Part shown: positions 1 to 7,883 of the stretch, in pieces
Numbering within the stretch: the stretch's first letter is position 1
Layout: each line of letters opens with the position of its first letter
DNA from: JALONO01 sp038209965
GTDB lineage: Bacteria > Bacteroidota > Bacteroidia > Cytophagales > Thermoflexibacteraceae
Direction: 5' to 3'
Length of the DNA: 23,150 nucleotides
Assembly: GCA_038209965.1 (NCBI GenBank)
Contig: JBBQXF010000073.1
Location: 1 to 23,150 of the forward strand
The notes under the pieces: generated by a model
Databases searched by the model: none
What the model was told of the DNA's origin: nothing
Seen by the model: only the letters and a program-made list of their open reading frames with translations
Translations under genes and position numbers: made by a program

Positions 1-1
1 G

Positions 2-70
2 CTCATTGACCAAAGTGGCCGCGTTTACAACCCCATTGCAGGCGGTGGTGCAAGGTCATTGGAATGGTAA
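2..70 (+). CDS. C-terminal tail of an unidentified protein (partial)
   Basis: An open frame enters from the left edge and reads to a TAA at 68-70, giving 22 residues that end in ...GGGARSLEW. The frame is open over the whole visible stretch and the next gene on the same strand starts 164 bp later, so this is plausibly the end of a real gene. It is too short to assign a family. Confidence 0.4.
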   Translation, partial: LIDQSGRVYNPIAGGGARSLEW

Positions 71-234
71 GAAGTGGCCGAAATACAGCCATTGGATGCG
101 GTGCCGCCCAAAAATCAATGCGCCTTGCCCCAAACTTGTAGCAACTCCCAAATAAATTTCCCCGAAAATTTTGATAATTGCCGAATATTTATCACTTTAG
201 GGAAATTGTGCGGGCTAACTGCCCTCTGTCGATT

Positions 235-2484
235 ATGCCCAAGATCAAAAAGACAAAAATCATTAGTGGTGTTTATTGGGTGGAAATCCCCGAGGCTGGG
301 CTGGCTCTCCTCTGCGGCTGCCCCGCCGATGCCGTCAAGCACCTCAAAAAACGGGGCCTGATCGAGGACACCGAGCGGGCGGGCATTCGCTGCGAAACCG
401 GGCCAAATGCGATCTTGCTTTCCGATGTACTGATGCAAAATGGCAATTTTTCCAACCTGACCGAGTTTCCAGTCCTGCAAATGCTCTATTTGCAGGGGAT
501 GATTTTGCCCGGCCACCCCAATAACACCGGCCGCAAACCGCTCATGATCGGGGCCGAAGAACAGGTCAAGGCCCAGATGGACTATATTTTTCGGGGCAAT
601 TACGGGTTGGTGAGCTTGGCCGAGATCATGGCCGCTGGCATTGATCAGGCCACGGCCCAAGCCATGTTCAACCTCAAGATGCGCTTCGCTTTTGGGCAGA
701 TCAGCCGTCCCGAGCAACTGATCGACGATCGAATCGTGCGCGATCAGCCCGTGGAACTTTCGGCCGGGGCCACGGTGGAGCGCCTCGGGTTCAACCGTTT
801 TTGCATTGCCTACGCGGGCGAGTCAGTGGAAGTGGATCTAAACTTGGCCGAGGGCGAGAGCTACGAACCGCCCTATCAACTGGGGTTTCATTTGCTCAAA
901 CGGGAATATTTTGCGGTGGTCCACTCCGGGGAAGGCGATGGCTGGGACATCAACCGGCCCTGCATGGCCAGCATCCTGATGTTCCAGGGCAAGATCTACT
1001 TGATCGATGCTGGGCCCAATATCCTGTCCAGTCTAAATTATCTCGGCATTAGTGTGAACGAAATTGAGGGTATTTTTCACACCCACGCCCACGACGACCA
1101 CTTTGCCGGGCTGACCACGCTGATCCGAACCGACCATCGGTTCAAATATTTTGCCACACCACTGGTAAGGGCGGCGGTAACCAAGAAGCTCTGTGCCCTA
1201 ATGCCACTGAACGAAAGCAATTTTACCTATTTCTTTGACATTCACGATCTCGTGTTCGACCAGTGGAACACCTTGGACGGGCTGGAAGTGATGCCCCGCT
1301 ATTCGCCCCACCCGGTCGAGACCAATGTGTTTTATTTCCGCGCTCCCTGGCTGGATGGCTACAAAACTTACGCCCATTTGGCCGATATTTCTTCACTCAC
1401 CGGTTTGCAAAAAATGGTGGACACGCCCCACCCAGATTTTCCGCTGGCCCCCGATTTGATAGAAACCACCCGGTCGGCTTATTTTGTCCCGGTGGATCTC
1501 AAAAAAATTGATGCCGGGGGTGGCTTGATCCACGGTGATGCCGAAGATTTTGCCGAAGATTTGACCCCAAAAATCGTCTTGGCCCACCTTTCCAAGCCCC
1601 TGAGCCAGCGGCAGCGCGAAATCGGATCGTCGGCGGGCTTTGGGATGGTGGATGTGCTGATCCCGGCCAACCATGACTTCCTGCCCGGAATCGCCCTGCA
1701 ATACCTCAAATTCTACTTTCCCCACGCGCCCGCCAGCGAGCTAAATTACCTGCTCAACCATCCGGTGAAACACTACAATGCGGGGACGATCCTGATCCGC
1801 AAAGGGGGCGAGGTCAAGAGTGTCTATCTGCTCCTCACCGGGGCGGTGGAATATGTGGACTCGGCGCGCAACGAGCTGGGGATGTTTCCCGCCGGGTCGC
1901 TCATTGGGTTCTATTCTGGGATCCGGGGGGTAGTTTCGCCCGAGACTTACCGGGCCTCCTGCCACATCACGGTGCTGGAATTTCCGCTCAAATCGTACCA
2001 AGATTTTGTCACCCGAAACCACCTCCATTCCGATTTGCGCCGGATGGAGGAGCACATTTTGTTTTTGGAAAACACTTGGCTATTTGGCGAAGTGGTCTCT
2101 TTTCCGATCTTGGCCAAAATTGCCCGCCAAATGGAAAAGTTGACCTTGCAACAGCACTTGGCCTTGGAGTTGTTCAACCGAAATTTTCAGCGTTGGAACC
2201 CCGAAGAGCCGCCCGTTCTGTTTCTCCTCACGCAGGGCAATATTGACATCAGAAATGAGAAGCGGGCCATTGCCACCCTCAAGCCCGGCGATTTTTTCGG
2301 GGGCGAATATTTGCTCCTGCACGATCTTCTATTAAAAAATTTCACTTCCTCGCGGGCCGTGGCCAGCCAAAGCGATGCCACGTTGTATTACTTGCCCGCC
2401 CATGCAGCCATTGACATCCCGATCGTACACTGGAAAATATTGGAAACCTACGAAAAACGCTATTGGTGGAGACAAAAACCGTAA
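235..2484 (+). CDS. MBL-fold hydrolase with two C-terminal cyclic-nucleotide-binding domains
   Basis: A 749-residue protein using the ATG at 235; the frame is open upstream to a TTG at 178, but the ATG is the better start. Residues about 1-220 form an N-terminal region I cannot name. A metallo-beta-lactamase fold follows: the metal motif HTHAHDDH (residues 282-289) contains the HxHxDH signature, preceded by a LIDAGP strand and followed by later His/Asp positions (SPHPVETN, HLADIS, PANHDF) suited to a di-metal site. Residues about 505-610 (HYNAGTILIRKGG...VYLLLTGAVEY) and about 636-735 (LFLLTQGNIDI...LKPGDFFGGEYLLLHD) look like two successive cNMP-binding beta-rolls. There is no signal peptide or membrane segment, so it is probably cytoplasmic. 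Inference: a hydrolase, perhaps a phosphodiesterase, gated by a cyclic nucleotide. The substrate is unknown, and the second roll is more degenerate. The genes on either side do not explain its role. Confidence 0.85.
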   Translation: MPKIKKTKIISGVYWVEIPEAGLALLCGCPADAVKHLKKRGLIEDTERAGIRCETGPNAILLSDVLMQNGNFSNLTEFPVLQMLYLQGMILPGHPNNTGRKPLMIGAEEQVKAQMDYIFRGNYGLVSLAEIMAAGIDQATAQAMFNLKMRFAFGQISRPEQLIDDRIVRDQPVELSAGATVERLGFNRFCIAYAGESVEVDLNLAEGESYEPPYQLGFHLLKREYFAVVHSGEGDGWDINRPCMASILMFQGKIYLIDAGPNILSSLNYLGISVNEIEGIFHTHAHDDHFAGLTTLIRTDHRFKYFATPLVRAAVTKKLCALMPLNESNFTYFFDIHDLVFDQWNTLDGLEVMPRYSPHPVETNVFYFRAPWLDGYKTYAHLADISSLTGLQKMVDTPHPDFPLAPDLIETTRSAYFVPVDLKKIDAGGGLIHGDAEDFAEDLTPKIVLAHLSKPLSQRQREIGSSAGFGMVDVLIPANHDFLPGIALQYLKFYFPHAPASELNYLLNHPVKHYNAGTILIRKGGEVKSVYLLLTGAVEYVDSARNELGMFPAGSLIGFYSGIRGVVSPETYRASCHITVLEFPLKSYQDFVTRNHLHSDLRRMEEHILFLENTWLFGEVVSFPILAKIARQMEKLTLQQHLALELFNRNFQRWNPEEPPVLFLLTQGNIDIRNEKRAIATLKPGDFFGGEYLLLHDLLLKNFTSSRAVASQSDATLYYLPAHAAIDIPIVHWKILETYEKRYWWRQKP

Positions 2485-2678
2485 ACTAATGGATCAATAA
2501 GCGGCGCAAAGGTTGCCGGATGAACTTAAGTAACCAATTTTTTAACCAACTTATTGCCCAGCTAACTCTAACAGGCCGGGATATTGACAAAATTGGCAGC
2601 CCCGCATTTCAGGGATACTGCTTTGGGCCGGCCACTTCCCAATTTGCGCCAAACTTGGCAAAATGTGCCCCGAACTAT

Positions 2679-3698
2679 TTAGTTGTTTCGCAAGGACGAC
2701 TCCCGCACGATCAGCCGGGTATCGAACACCCGGGTGGTTTTGGGCAAAAGTTCGCCCTCGGTTTCCATTTGCTGGCGCAACAAGCGCACACTCTCACGGC
2801 CCATCTGTTCAATGGGTTGCTCGATGCTGCTCAGCGAAGGGGTGAGGAATTCGCAGTTCGGCTCATTGTTAAAACTCACCACCGCCAAATCATCGGGTAT
2901 GCGGAACCCGGCTTTTTTCAAGGCATTGATGGCCGGAAACGCCACCCGGTCACTCACGGTCAGGATGCCGTCGGGCTGCTGGCGTGTCATGGCCAAGACT
3001 TGGGCCACGGCATTTTCGGGGGTATAGTCGCAATGGAAAACCATTTCTGGCCCGCTGGCCAAGCCGTGTTTTTCCAAGGCGGCGAGGTAACCGGCCAAGC
3101 GTTGGCTGCTGATGAGCAAGTTGGGCGGGCCGGCCAAAAAACCGATCCGGCGGCACTGCTGCTCGATCAGGTGCTCGGTGGCCTTGAAAGCGGCAGCGTG
3201 GTTGTCCACGATCACCTTGGCTGCATCCAAGTGGTTGACGTGGCGGTCAAACAATACCAATGGAATGTTTTTTTGCAACAATCGTTCAATGTGCGCGCAA
3301 TCATCGGTGTCCCTGGCCAATGAAATGAGCAAGCCCTCTACTTGGCCGCGCAGCAGGTTCTGGATGTTGATCATTTCCCGGCTGTGCAGTTCGTTGGATT
3401 GGCACACGAGCACGCTGTAGCCCGCTTGCAGCGCTTCGTCCTCAATGCTGCTCAGCGCGGCCGAGAAAAAATAATAACTAAGATTGGGCACAATGACCCC
3501 AATGGTTTTGGTCGCGCTCCGGGCGAGGTTTTTAGCCAATTGATTGGGTTGATAATCAAGGGTTTCAGCCAGTTTCATCACTGCTTTTCGAGTATTGGGG
3601 TGAATTTCGGGCATATTGCGCAAGGCCCGCGATACCGTCGAGACTGAAATATTCAGTGCTTTGGCAATGTCCTTGATCGTAACTGGCGTACCCTTCAT
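2679..3698 (-). CDS. LacI-family transcriptional regulator of the uronate locus
   Basis: A 339-residue repressor using the ATG at 3698 (MKGTPVTIKDIAKALNIS). Longer in-frame starts exist, but this one puts the helix-turn-helix at the N-terminus as usual in the family. Residues about 6-30 are the LacI HTH (VTIKDIAKALNISVSTVSRA), then the hinge region (YQPNQLAKNLARSATKTIGV), then a periplasmic-binding-protein-like effector domain (about 62-335) with the typical VDNHAAAFKATEHLI and FNNEPNCEFLTPSLSSIEQP segments. The length is normal for the family. It is transcribed away from kduI, with a 437-bp gap carrying operator-like palindromes between them. By family precedent it would bind DNA without ligand and release it on a sugar or sugar-acid effector; control of kduI-DUF4861-GH88 is inferred from position. 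No Shine-Dalgarno is visible, as is common in Bacteroidota. Confidence 0.93.
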   Translation of the reverse strand: MKGTPVTIKDIAKALNISVSTVSRALRNMPEIHPNTRKAVMKLAETLDYQPNQLAKNLARSATKTIGVIVPNLSYYFFSAALSSIEDEALQAGYSVLVCQSNELHSREMINIQNLLRGQVEGLLISLARDTDDCAHIERLLQKNIPLVLFDRHVNHLDAAKVIVDNHAAAFKATEHLIEQQCRRIGFLAGPPNLLISSQRLAGYLAALEKHGLASGPEMVFHCDYTPENAVAQVLAMTRQQPDGILTVSDRVAFPAINALKKAGFRIPDDLAVVSFNNEPNCEFLTPSLSSIEQPIEQMGRESVRLLRQQMETEGELLPKTTRVFDTRLIVRESSLRNN

Positions 3699-4135
3699 GT
3701 TTGGAACAAATGAGTTGGGCAATATAGTCAAATTTTGCCTGATGCGCGCGGCCGCAGCCTGTCCCATTGAAATGGCCAGTTATTACTTTTTCAATAGCTG
3801 ATGGGCGGCTCCCCTATTTTTACTCCACGCTTTAGTGCGCGTGCAACAGGTGGTCGCTTGCCCAAATCGGGAAATGGCTGACTAATTAGCTTATATGCAA
3901 CCGCTTGCGGCAACGTTTGCACAAAGTTGCGCCGCTTTTTGTGCTATCTTTTTTGGAATCGTCGCCAACTGTGGCTACCATTGATGGGACAGCGGGCTAA
4001 AGTGGATCGACCAATTGGGGAGTAGCCAATCCGCCAAATTGCAATTTTTCAAGATTAGCAATGCCTAGGCCAATGAGATTGACAGGCCGGTCAACATCGC
4101 GCAAGTAGGAAAATCATCGTGAGCAATTCAAAAAT
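3699..4135. other. Divergent control region between lacI-type regulator and kduI
   Basis: A 437-bp non-coding gap. It carries the operator-like palindromes at 3897-3920 (separate entry) and a TATCTTTT octamer at 3945-3952 resembling the Bacteroidota -7 element TAnnTTTG, with TTG at 3927-3929 as a rather closely spaced -33 candidate. Further left, GCAAC (3843-3847) and GCTTGC (3856-3861) could be another half-site pair. No ORF in the gap looks real. Confidence 0.5.
3897..3920. promoter_or_regulatory. Tandem LacI-type operator candidates
   Basis: Two adjacent imperfect palindromes with the half-sites typical of LacI-family operators: GCAACCGCTTGC (3897-3908, central CG, outer GCAA/TTGC arms perfect) and GCAACGTTTGC (3910-3920). 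They lie 199-222 bp upstream of the adjacent repressor gene and 216-239 bp upstream of kduI, just before a possible -7 element. Family knowledge gives the operator form; that this repressor binds here is inference. Confidence 0.5.
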
Positions 4136-4966
4136 ATGGAGATAAGACAGGCCATCGGCCCAAATGAGGCCCAAAAATTTGACAGTGAATCCTTGAGAGC
4201 GCATTTTTTGGTGCAGCATTTAGTGCAGCCCAATCGGTTGCGCACCATCTATTCGCACCACGATCGGATGATCATCGGGGCAGCCCTGCCGATTGTACAG
4301 AAACTGGAATTGCCCACTTACCCCAATTTGAAAGCCGATTTCTTCTTGCAGCGCCGCGAAATGGGCATTATCAACCTTGGGGGCAATGGGGTGATTTCCG
4401 CCGATGATCAGACTTTTGACCTTGCCAACCTAGATTGCTTGTACTTGGGCAAAGGAACCGAGCGGGTAACTTTGCGCAGCAACGACATTGCGGATCCCGC
4501 GGTGTTTTTTCTGCTTTCCACGCCAGCGCACCAAGCGCACCCGACCCGCCACCTGACCAAAGAAGCGGCGGCCCCGGCCCAGATGGGTGCGGCCAGCACT
4601 GCCAACGAACGCACCATTTACAAATATATTCACCAATTGGGCATTCAAAGCTGCCAACTGGTCATGGGATTGACCATATTGGCCCCGGGCAGCGTGTGGA
4701 ACACCATGCCCGCCCACGTGCATGATCGCCGGATGGAGGCTTACTTTTATTTTGATCTGGCCCCTGAGCACCGGGTGTTCCACTTCATGGGGCAGCCCCA
4801 ACAGACCCGTCACCTAGTCGTTGGTAACCATGAAGCGGTCATTTCTCCCCCTTGGTCCATCCATTCGGGCTGTGGCACGGCCAGTTACGGCTTCGTTTGG
4901 GGCATGGCGGGGGAAAACCGCGATTTTGCCGACATGGATTTAGTGCCCGTTCCTGAACTCAAGTAA
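4136..4966 (+). CDS. kduI: 5-dehydro-4-deoxy-D-glucuronate isomerase (KduI)
   Basis: A 276-residue cytoplasmic isomerase, close to the roughly 278 residues of E. coli KduI. It converts 5-keto-4-deoxyuronate (4-deoxy-L-threo-5-hexosulose uronate), the product of unsaturated uronates released from pectin and similar polymers, to 3-deoxy-D-glycero-2,5-hexodiulosonate (EC 5.3.1.17). The zinc site is intact: His194 and His196 with Glu201 in PAHVHDRRMEAY, and His243 in WSIHSG, a constant two-residue offset from the E. coli ligands His196, His198, Glu203 and His245. The family segments NTMPAHVH, EAYFYFDL and SPPWSIHSG are present. It is first in the rightward group, 61 bp ahead of the DUF4861 gene and divergent from the LacI regulator. 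The usual partner KduD is not in the window. Confidence 0.97.
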   Translation: MEIRQAIGPNEAQKFDSESLRAHFLVQHLVQPNRLRTIYSHHDRMIIGAALPIVQKLELPTYPNLKADFFLQRREMGIINLGGNGVISADDQTFDLANLDCLYLGKGTERVTLRSNDIADPAVFFLLSTPAHQAHPTRHLTKEAAAPAQMGAASTANERTIYKYIHQLGIQSCQLVMGLTILAPGSVWNTMPAHVHDRRMEAYFYFDLAPEHRVFHFMGQPQQTRHLVVGNHEAVISPPWSIHSGCGTASYGFVWGMAGENRDFADMDLVPVPELK

Positions 4967-5027
4967 TGTGGCCAAGCAATCTTTGTGCACCTGATGCTAC
5001 ATGGCCAGTCCCAAACCCGAACCGAAA

Positions 5028-6302
5028 ATGAAAATCCACCCCACAATCTTGTACCTCTGCTTATGGTGCTGCTTGGCCCAGACCGCGAGTGCCCAAAAAA
5101 AATTTACTTTTACCTTGGCCAATCCCCTCCCCGAAGCCCGGATCGACGAGTTGATTGTGCTCCAGCGAACGGCCATTACCGCAAAGGCCGGGGTTGATTT
5201 CAAAGGTAAATTGCCCATTTTTCGTAATGAAAAAGGGGGGGCCTTGCCTTCACAGACCGACGATCTGGACGGTGATGGTCAATGGGACGAAGTGGCCCTA
5301 TTGGTCTCTTTCGGTCCCAGCGAACGATTCAAGGCCAAAGTCACTTGGGCGGCCCCCGAGCAAATGCCCCAGTTTCCCGTTCGCACTCAAGCCCGACTGG
5401 CCAAACTGACCAATGGCGTTTTTGTGCCCACTGTCAAAGAAACGATCCCGCCCGGGCACAAACCCACCGATTTTTCCACCACTAAATTGCCGCTTTACCA
5501 AGTGGAAGGCCCCACGTGGGAAAACGACAAAGTGGGTTTTCGGCTGTATTTTGATGAGCGAAATGGCAAGGACATTTTCGGGAAGACCCAGCCCGCCCTG
5601 GTCCTGGACAAAGTGGGCCTGCCCGGTGGCGACTACCACACCAAAAGCGACTGGGGCATGGACGTGCTCAAAGTAGGCGCTTCGCTCGGGGCGGGGGCGG
5701 TAGCCATCATTACCAAAAATGATCGGGGCGAGGAAACCTTGGCCCGGTTGGGCGATAAGGTGGGCCAAACCTCCTACTCCGTGGTATGCCAAGGCCCAGT
5801 CAGGGCTATTTTCCGGTTGAAGTACGAAAACTGGCAAGTAGACGGACAAGAAAATTATCAATTAGTGGATGAAATTAGTATCGTGGCGGGCCAATATGGC
5901 TACGAGAGCAAACTTACCCTGTCAGGTTTCGCGGGAGAACGGCAATTGGTCACTGGCATTGTCAATTTGTACAGCGATCAGGCCACCCACGCAGGAAATA
6001 ATCAGTATGCCTTACTGGCCACCCACGCCAAGCAAAGTGAAAACAAAGATCGCCTCGGGATGGGGATCGTCGTGGCCAATGCCGACTTTGCGGGGTATGG
6101 CCAAACCCCCGAAACTGGCCCGGAAAAAGTCCTCCAAACCTATTTCGTAAAGCTTAAGGTCAAAGAAAATCAATCCGTCAAATATCGTTTTTACGCTGGT
6201 TGGGAAGCCAGCGATCCACGGTTTGAAAAAGCGGCTTCCTTTGAAAAACTATTGCATTTTGAGGCCAAAAAAATATTTTCCCCCATTAAAATTGTTTGGT
6301 GA
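5028..6302 (+). CDS. Secreted DUF4861-family protein
   Basis: A 424-residue exported protein using the ATG at 5028. An in-frame ATG at 5001 would put a charged leader before the signal peptide, so it is less likely. The signal peptide is MKIHPTILYLCLWCCLAQTASA with cleavage near Ala22. The mature part shows features I associate with DUF4861: an early Asp-rich turn DDLDGDGQWDE (about 78-88), a mid-protein GDYHTKSDWGMDVLKVG stretch, and a beta-rich C-terminus ending in FYAGWEASDPRF. DUF4861 genes recur in Bacteroidota uronate and pectin loci; a biochemical role is not established to my knowledge. Here it sits between kduI and the GH88 gene on the same strand, supporting a role in periplasmic or surface handling of uronate oligosaccharides. 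A diverged direct repeat follows the stop codon. Confidence 0.85.
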   Translation: MKIHPTILYLCLWCCLAQTASAQKKFTFTLANPLPEARIDELIVLQRTAITAKAGVDFKGKLPIFRNEKGGALPSQTDDLDGDGQWDEVALLVSFGPSERFKAKVTWAAPEQMPQFPVRTQARLAKLTNGVFVPTVKETIPPGHKPTDFSTTKLPLYQVEGPTWENDKVGFRLYFDERNGKDIFGKTQPALVLDKVGLPGGDYHTKSDWGMDVLKVGASLGAGAVAIITKNDRGEETLARLGDKVGQTSYSVVCQGPVRAIFRLKYENWQVDGQENYQLVDEISIVAGQYGYESKLTLSGFAGERQLVTGIVNLYSDQATHAGNNQYALLATHAKQSENKDRLGMGIVVANADFAGYGQTPETGPEKVLQTYFVKLKVKENQSVKYRFYAGWEASDPRFEKAASFEKLLHFEAKKIFSPIKIVW

Positions 6303-6352
6303 ACCGAGCAGGCCCAAACAAAATTGGCGATCGGCTACTCAGAGAAATAAAT

Positions 6353-6382
6353 TATTGAAAACCAAACAAATTAACCCAATTG
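6353..6382 (+). repeat. Diverged direct repeat, copy A (upstream of GH88 gene)
   Basis: A 30-bp core starting TATTGAAAACC and ending TTAACCCAATTG matches copy B at 7702-7731 at 26 of 30 positions. Similarity extends outward: both copies have CGATCGGC 25-28 bp before the core and an AATCATT shortly after it. Each copy lies just after the stop codon of a gene. Confidence 0.7.
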
Positions 6383-6481
6383 TTTGCTTAATCATTTTAG
6401 TCTTCTTATTAACTTACTGGCTTTTTCGTTGGGATTTCCATTATTTTAATTTTGCTGTTTACCAAAAAATTACTTGTAAAT

Positions 6482-7657
6482 ATGAAACATTTTAGCGTAT
6501 TTATTTTAGCCCTTTTTACCTTCATTCCTGCCTTTGCGCAAGGAAAAATAGACGTAAAAAAACAATTTGCTTTGGCGGGCGAGCAATATCGCCTCCTGCT
6601 CAAGGCGCACCCCGATACCACCAAAACACCCCAGTCGATCCGGCCCGATGGCACCTACCGCGATATGCCGACTGGCTGGTGGTGCAGTGGCTTTTTTGGC
6701 GGCTCGCTCTGGTATTTATACGAGTTCACCAAAGACAACGAGTGGAAAGACGCAGCCAACCTTTGGACCATGGCCCTGTCCCGGGAGCAGTACAACACCC
6801 GCACCCACGATCTGGGTTTTATGATTTACTGCCCTTTTGGCAACGGCTACCGGCTCACCCAAGACCGCGCCTACCCGCCCATTATGCTGCGGGCGGCCGA
6901 ATCGCTGTCCACCCGCTTTGACCCCAAAGTGGGGGTGATCAAATCTTGGGACAATTTCAAGGGGAACACTTATCCCGTTATCATTGATAATATGATGAAC
7001 TTGGAACTGCTTTTTTGGGCCAGCAAAACTTCGGGAGACAACAAATACCGTGACCTTTCACTGGCCCATGCCGATGCCACCCTGAAAAACCATTTTCGCC
7101 CTGACAACAGCAGTTACCATGTGCTATGTTACGAACAGGACGGAACCGTTTCCAAGAAAATCACCCACCAAGGAGCCGCCGATGAGTCGGCTTGGGCCAG
7201 GGGGCAGGTCTGGGGACTATACGGCTATGTGGTCATGTACCGGGAAACCAAGCAGAAAAAATACTTGGATCATGCCATTAAAATTGCGGATTTTGTCATC
7301 AACCACCCTAACCTGCCCGCCGACAAAGTGCCCTATTGGGACTTTAACGCCCCCAATATCCCCGGTGAAGAAAGGGATGCCTCGGCGGCGGCCATTGCTT
7401 CCTGTGCGCTTATGGAACTTTCAGGCTACGTCAAGAAAGCCAAGCGGAAAGCCTATTTCGCCGTGGCCGAACAGATGTTGGTCAGTTTGTCTTCCCCGGC
7501 TTATCGCTCGGTGTTGAACGAAAATGGCAACTTTTTAATCAAGCACTGTGTTGGGCACAAGCCGGGAAAATCGGAGGTGGATGTGCCGCTGGTGTATGCC
7601 GACTACTATTATTTGGAAGGCCTGCTCCGCTATAAGGCCCTCACAACCAAAAAATAG
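6482..7657 (+). CDS. Secreted glycoside hydrolase family 88 unsaturated uronyl hydrolase
   Basis: A 391-residue enzyme using the ATG at 6482, which places the signal peptide MKHFSVFILALFTFIPAFA (cleavage near Ala19) at the N-terminus; the in-frame ATG at 6452 adds a leader that does not fit. GH88 enzymes remove the 4,5-unsaturated uronic acid made by polysaccharide lyases by hydrating the double bond. Both expected acidic residues are visible: Asp110 in THDLGFM and Asp169 in VIIDNMMNLELL. Other family segments are TGWWCSGFFGGSLWYLYE, HQGAADESAWARGQVWGLYGY and DVPLVYADYYYLEGLLRY. Its product would feed KduI in the cytosol. A TAATTTTG octamer at 6447-6454 fits the Bacteroidota -7 consensus, so it may have its own promoter. 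The choice between pectin-derived and glycosaminoglycan-derived substrates cannot be made from sequence alone. Confidence 0.94.
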   Translation: MKHFSVFILALFTFIPAFAQGKIDVKKQFALAGEQYRLLLKAHPDTTKTPQSIRPDGTYRDMPTGWWCSGFFGGSLWYLYEFTKDNEWKDAANLWTMALSREQYNTRTHDLGFMIYCPFGNGYRLTQDRAYPPIMLRAAESLSTRFDPKVGVIKSWDNFKGNTYPVIIDNMMNLELLFWASKTSGDNKYRDLSLAHADATLKNHFRPDNSSYHVLCYEQDGTVSKKITHQGAADESAWARGQVWGLYGYVVMYRETKQKKYLDHAIKIADFVINHPNLPADKVPYWDFNAPNIPGEERDASAAAIASCALMELSGYVKKAKRKAYFAVAEQMLVSLSSPAYRSVLNENGNFLIKHCVGHKPGKSEVDVPLVYADYYYLEGLLRYKALTTKK

Positions 7658-7701
7658 GCGCACCAATCTACCTCGATCGGCGACCGCCCGGAAAAGTAAC
7701 C

Positions 7702-7731
7702 TATTGGAAACCAAGATAATTAACCCAATTG
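7702..7731 (+). repeat. Diverged direct repeat, copy B (downstream of GH88 gene)
   Basis: Partner of the repeat at 6353-6382: a 30-bp core starting TATTGGAAACC and ending TTAACCCAATTG, 26 of 30 identical, preceded by CGATCGGC at 7674-7681. The two copies bracket the GH88 gene in the same orientation. Confidence 0.7.
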
Positions 7732-7785
7732 CTGGCCTAAATCATTACAATCTTGGTATAAAGTAGCGCGCAATCAGTATTTTCG

Positions 7786-7829
7786 TACCTGCTTTGGCAT
7801 TTCACTCCGCCGAAGCAGGTATTTTGTTG
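7786..7829 (+). terminator. Terminator hairpin ending the uronate locus
   Basis: The arms TACCTGCTTTGGC (7786-7798) and GCCGAAGCAGGTA (7809-7821) form a 13-bp stem with one G-T pair around a 10-nt loop, followed by TTTTGTTGG. It lies 129 bp after the GH88 stop and 55 bp before the purK start, so it separates the two transcription units. Confidence 0.65.
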
Positions 7830-7883
7830 GCCCAGCAATGGCGACAACAACGGCACTAATCACCCACTTACTACTCACCTTGT

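Noticed and set aside
115..717. 200-codon minus-strand open frame
   Set aside because: Antisense shadow of the MBL/CNB gene with no protein-like pattern.
2646..2664. Possible hairpin in the gap between the convergent MBL and LacI genes
   Set aside because: The TTTGC-G-CCAA / TTGG-CAAA stem is short and interrupted, with no T-tract; not convincing as a terminator.
2520..3323. 267-codon plus-strand open frame
   Set aside because: It lies antisense over the LacI-family regulator, whose HTH and effector domains are clear; the plus frame has no recognisable domain.
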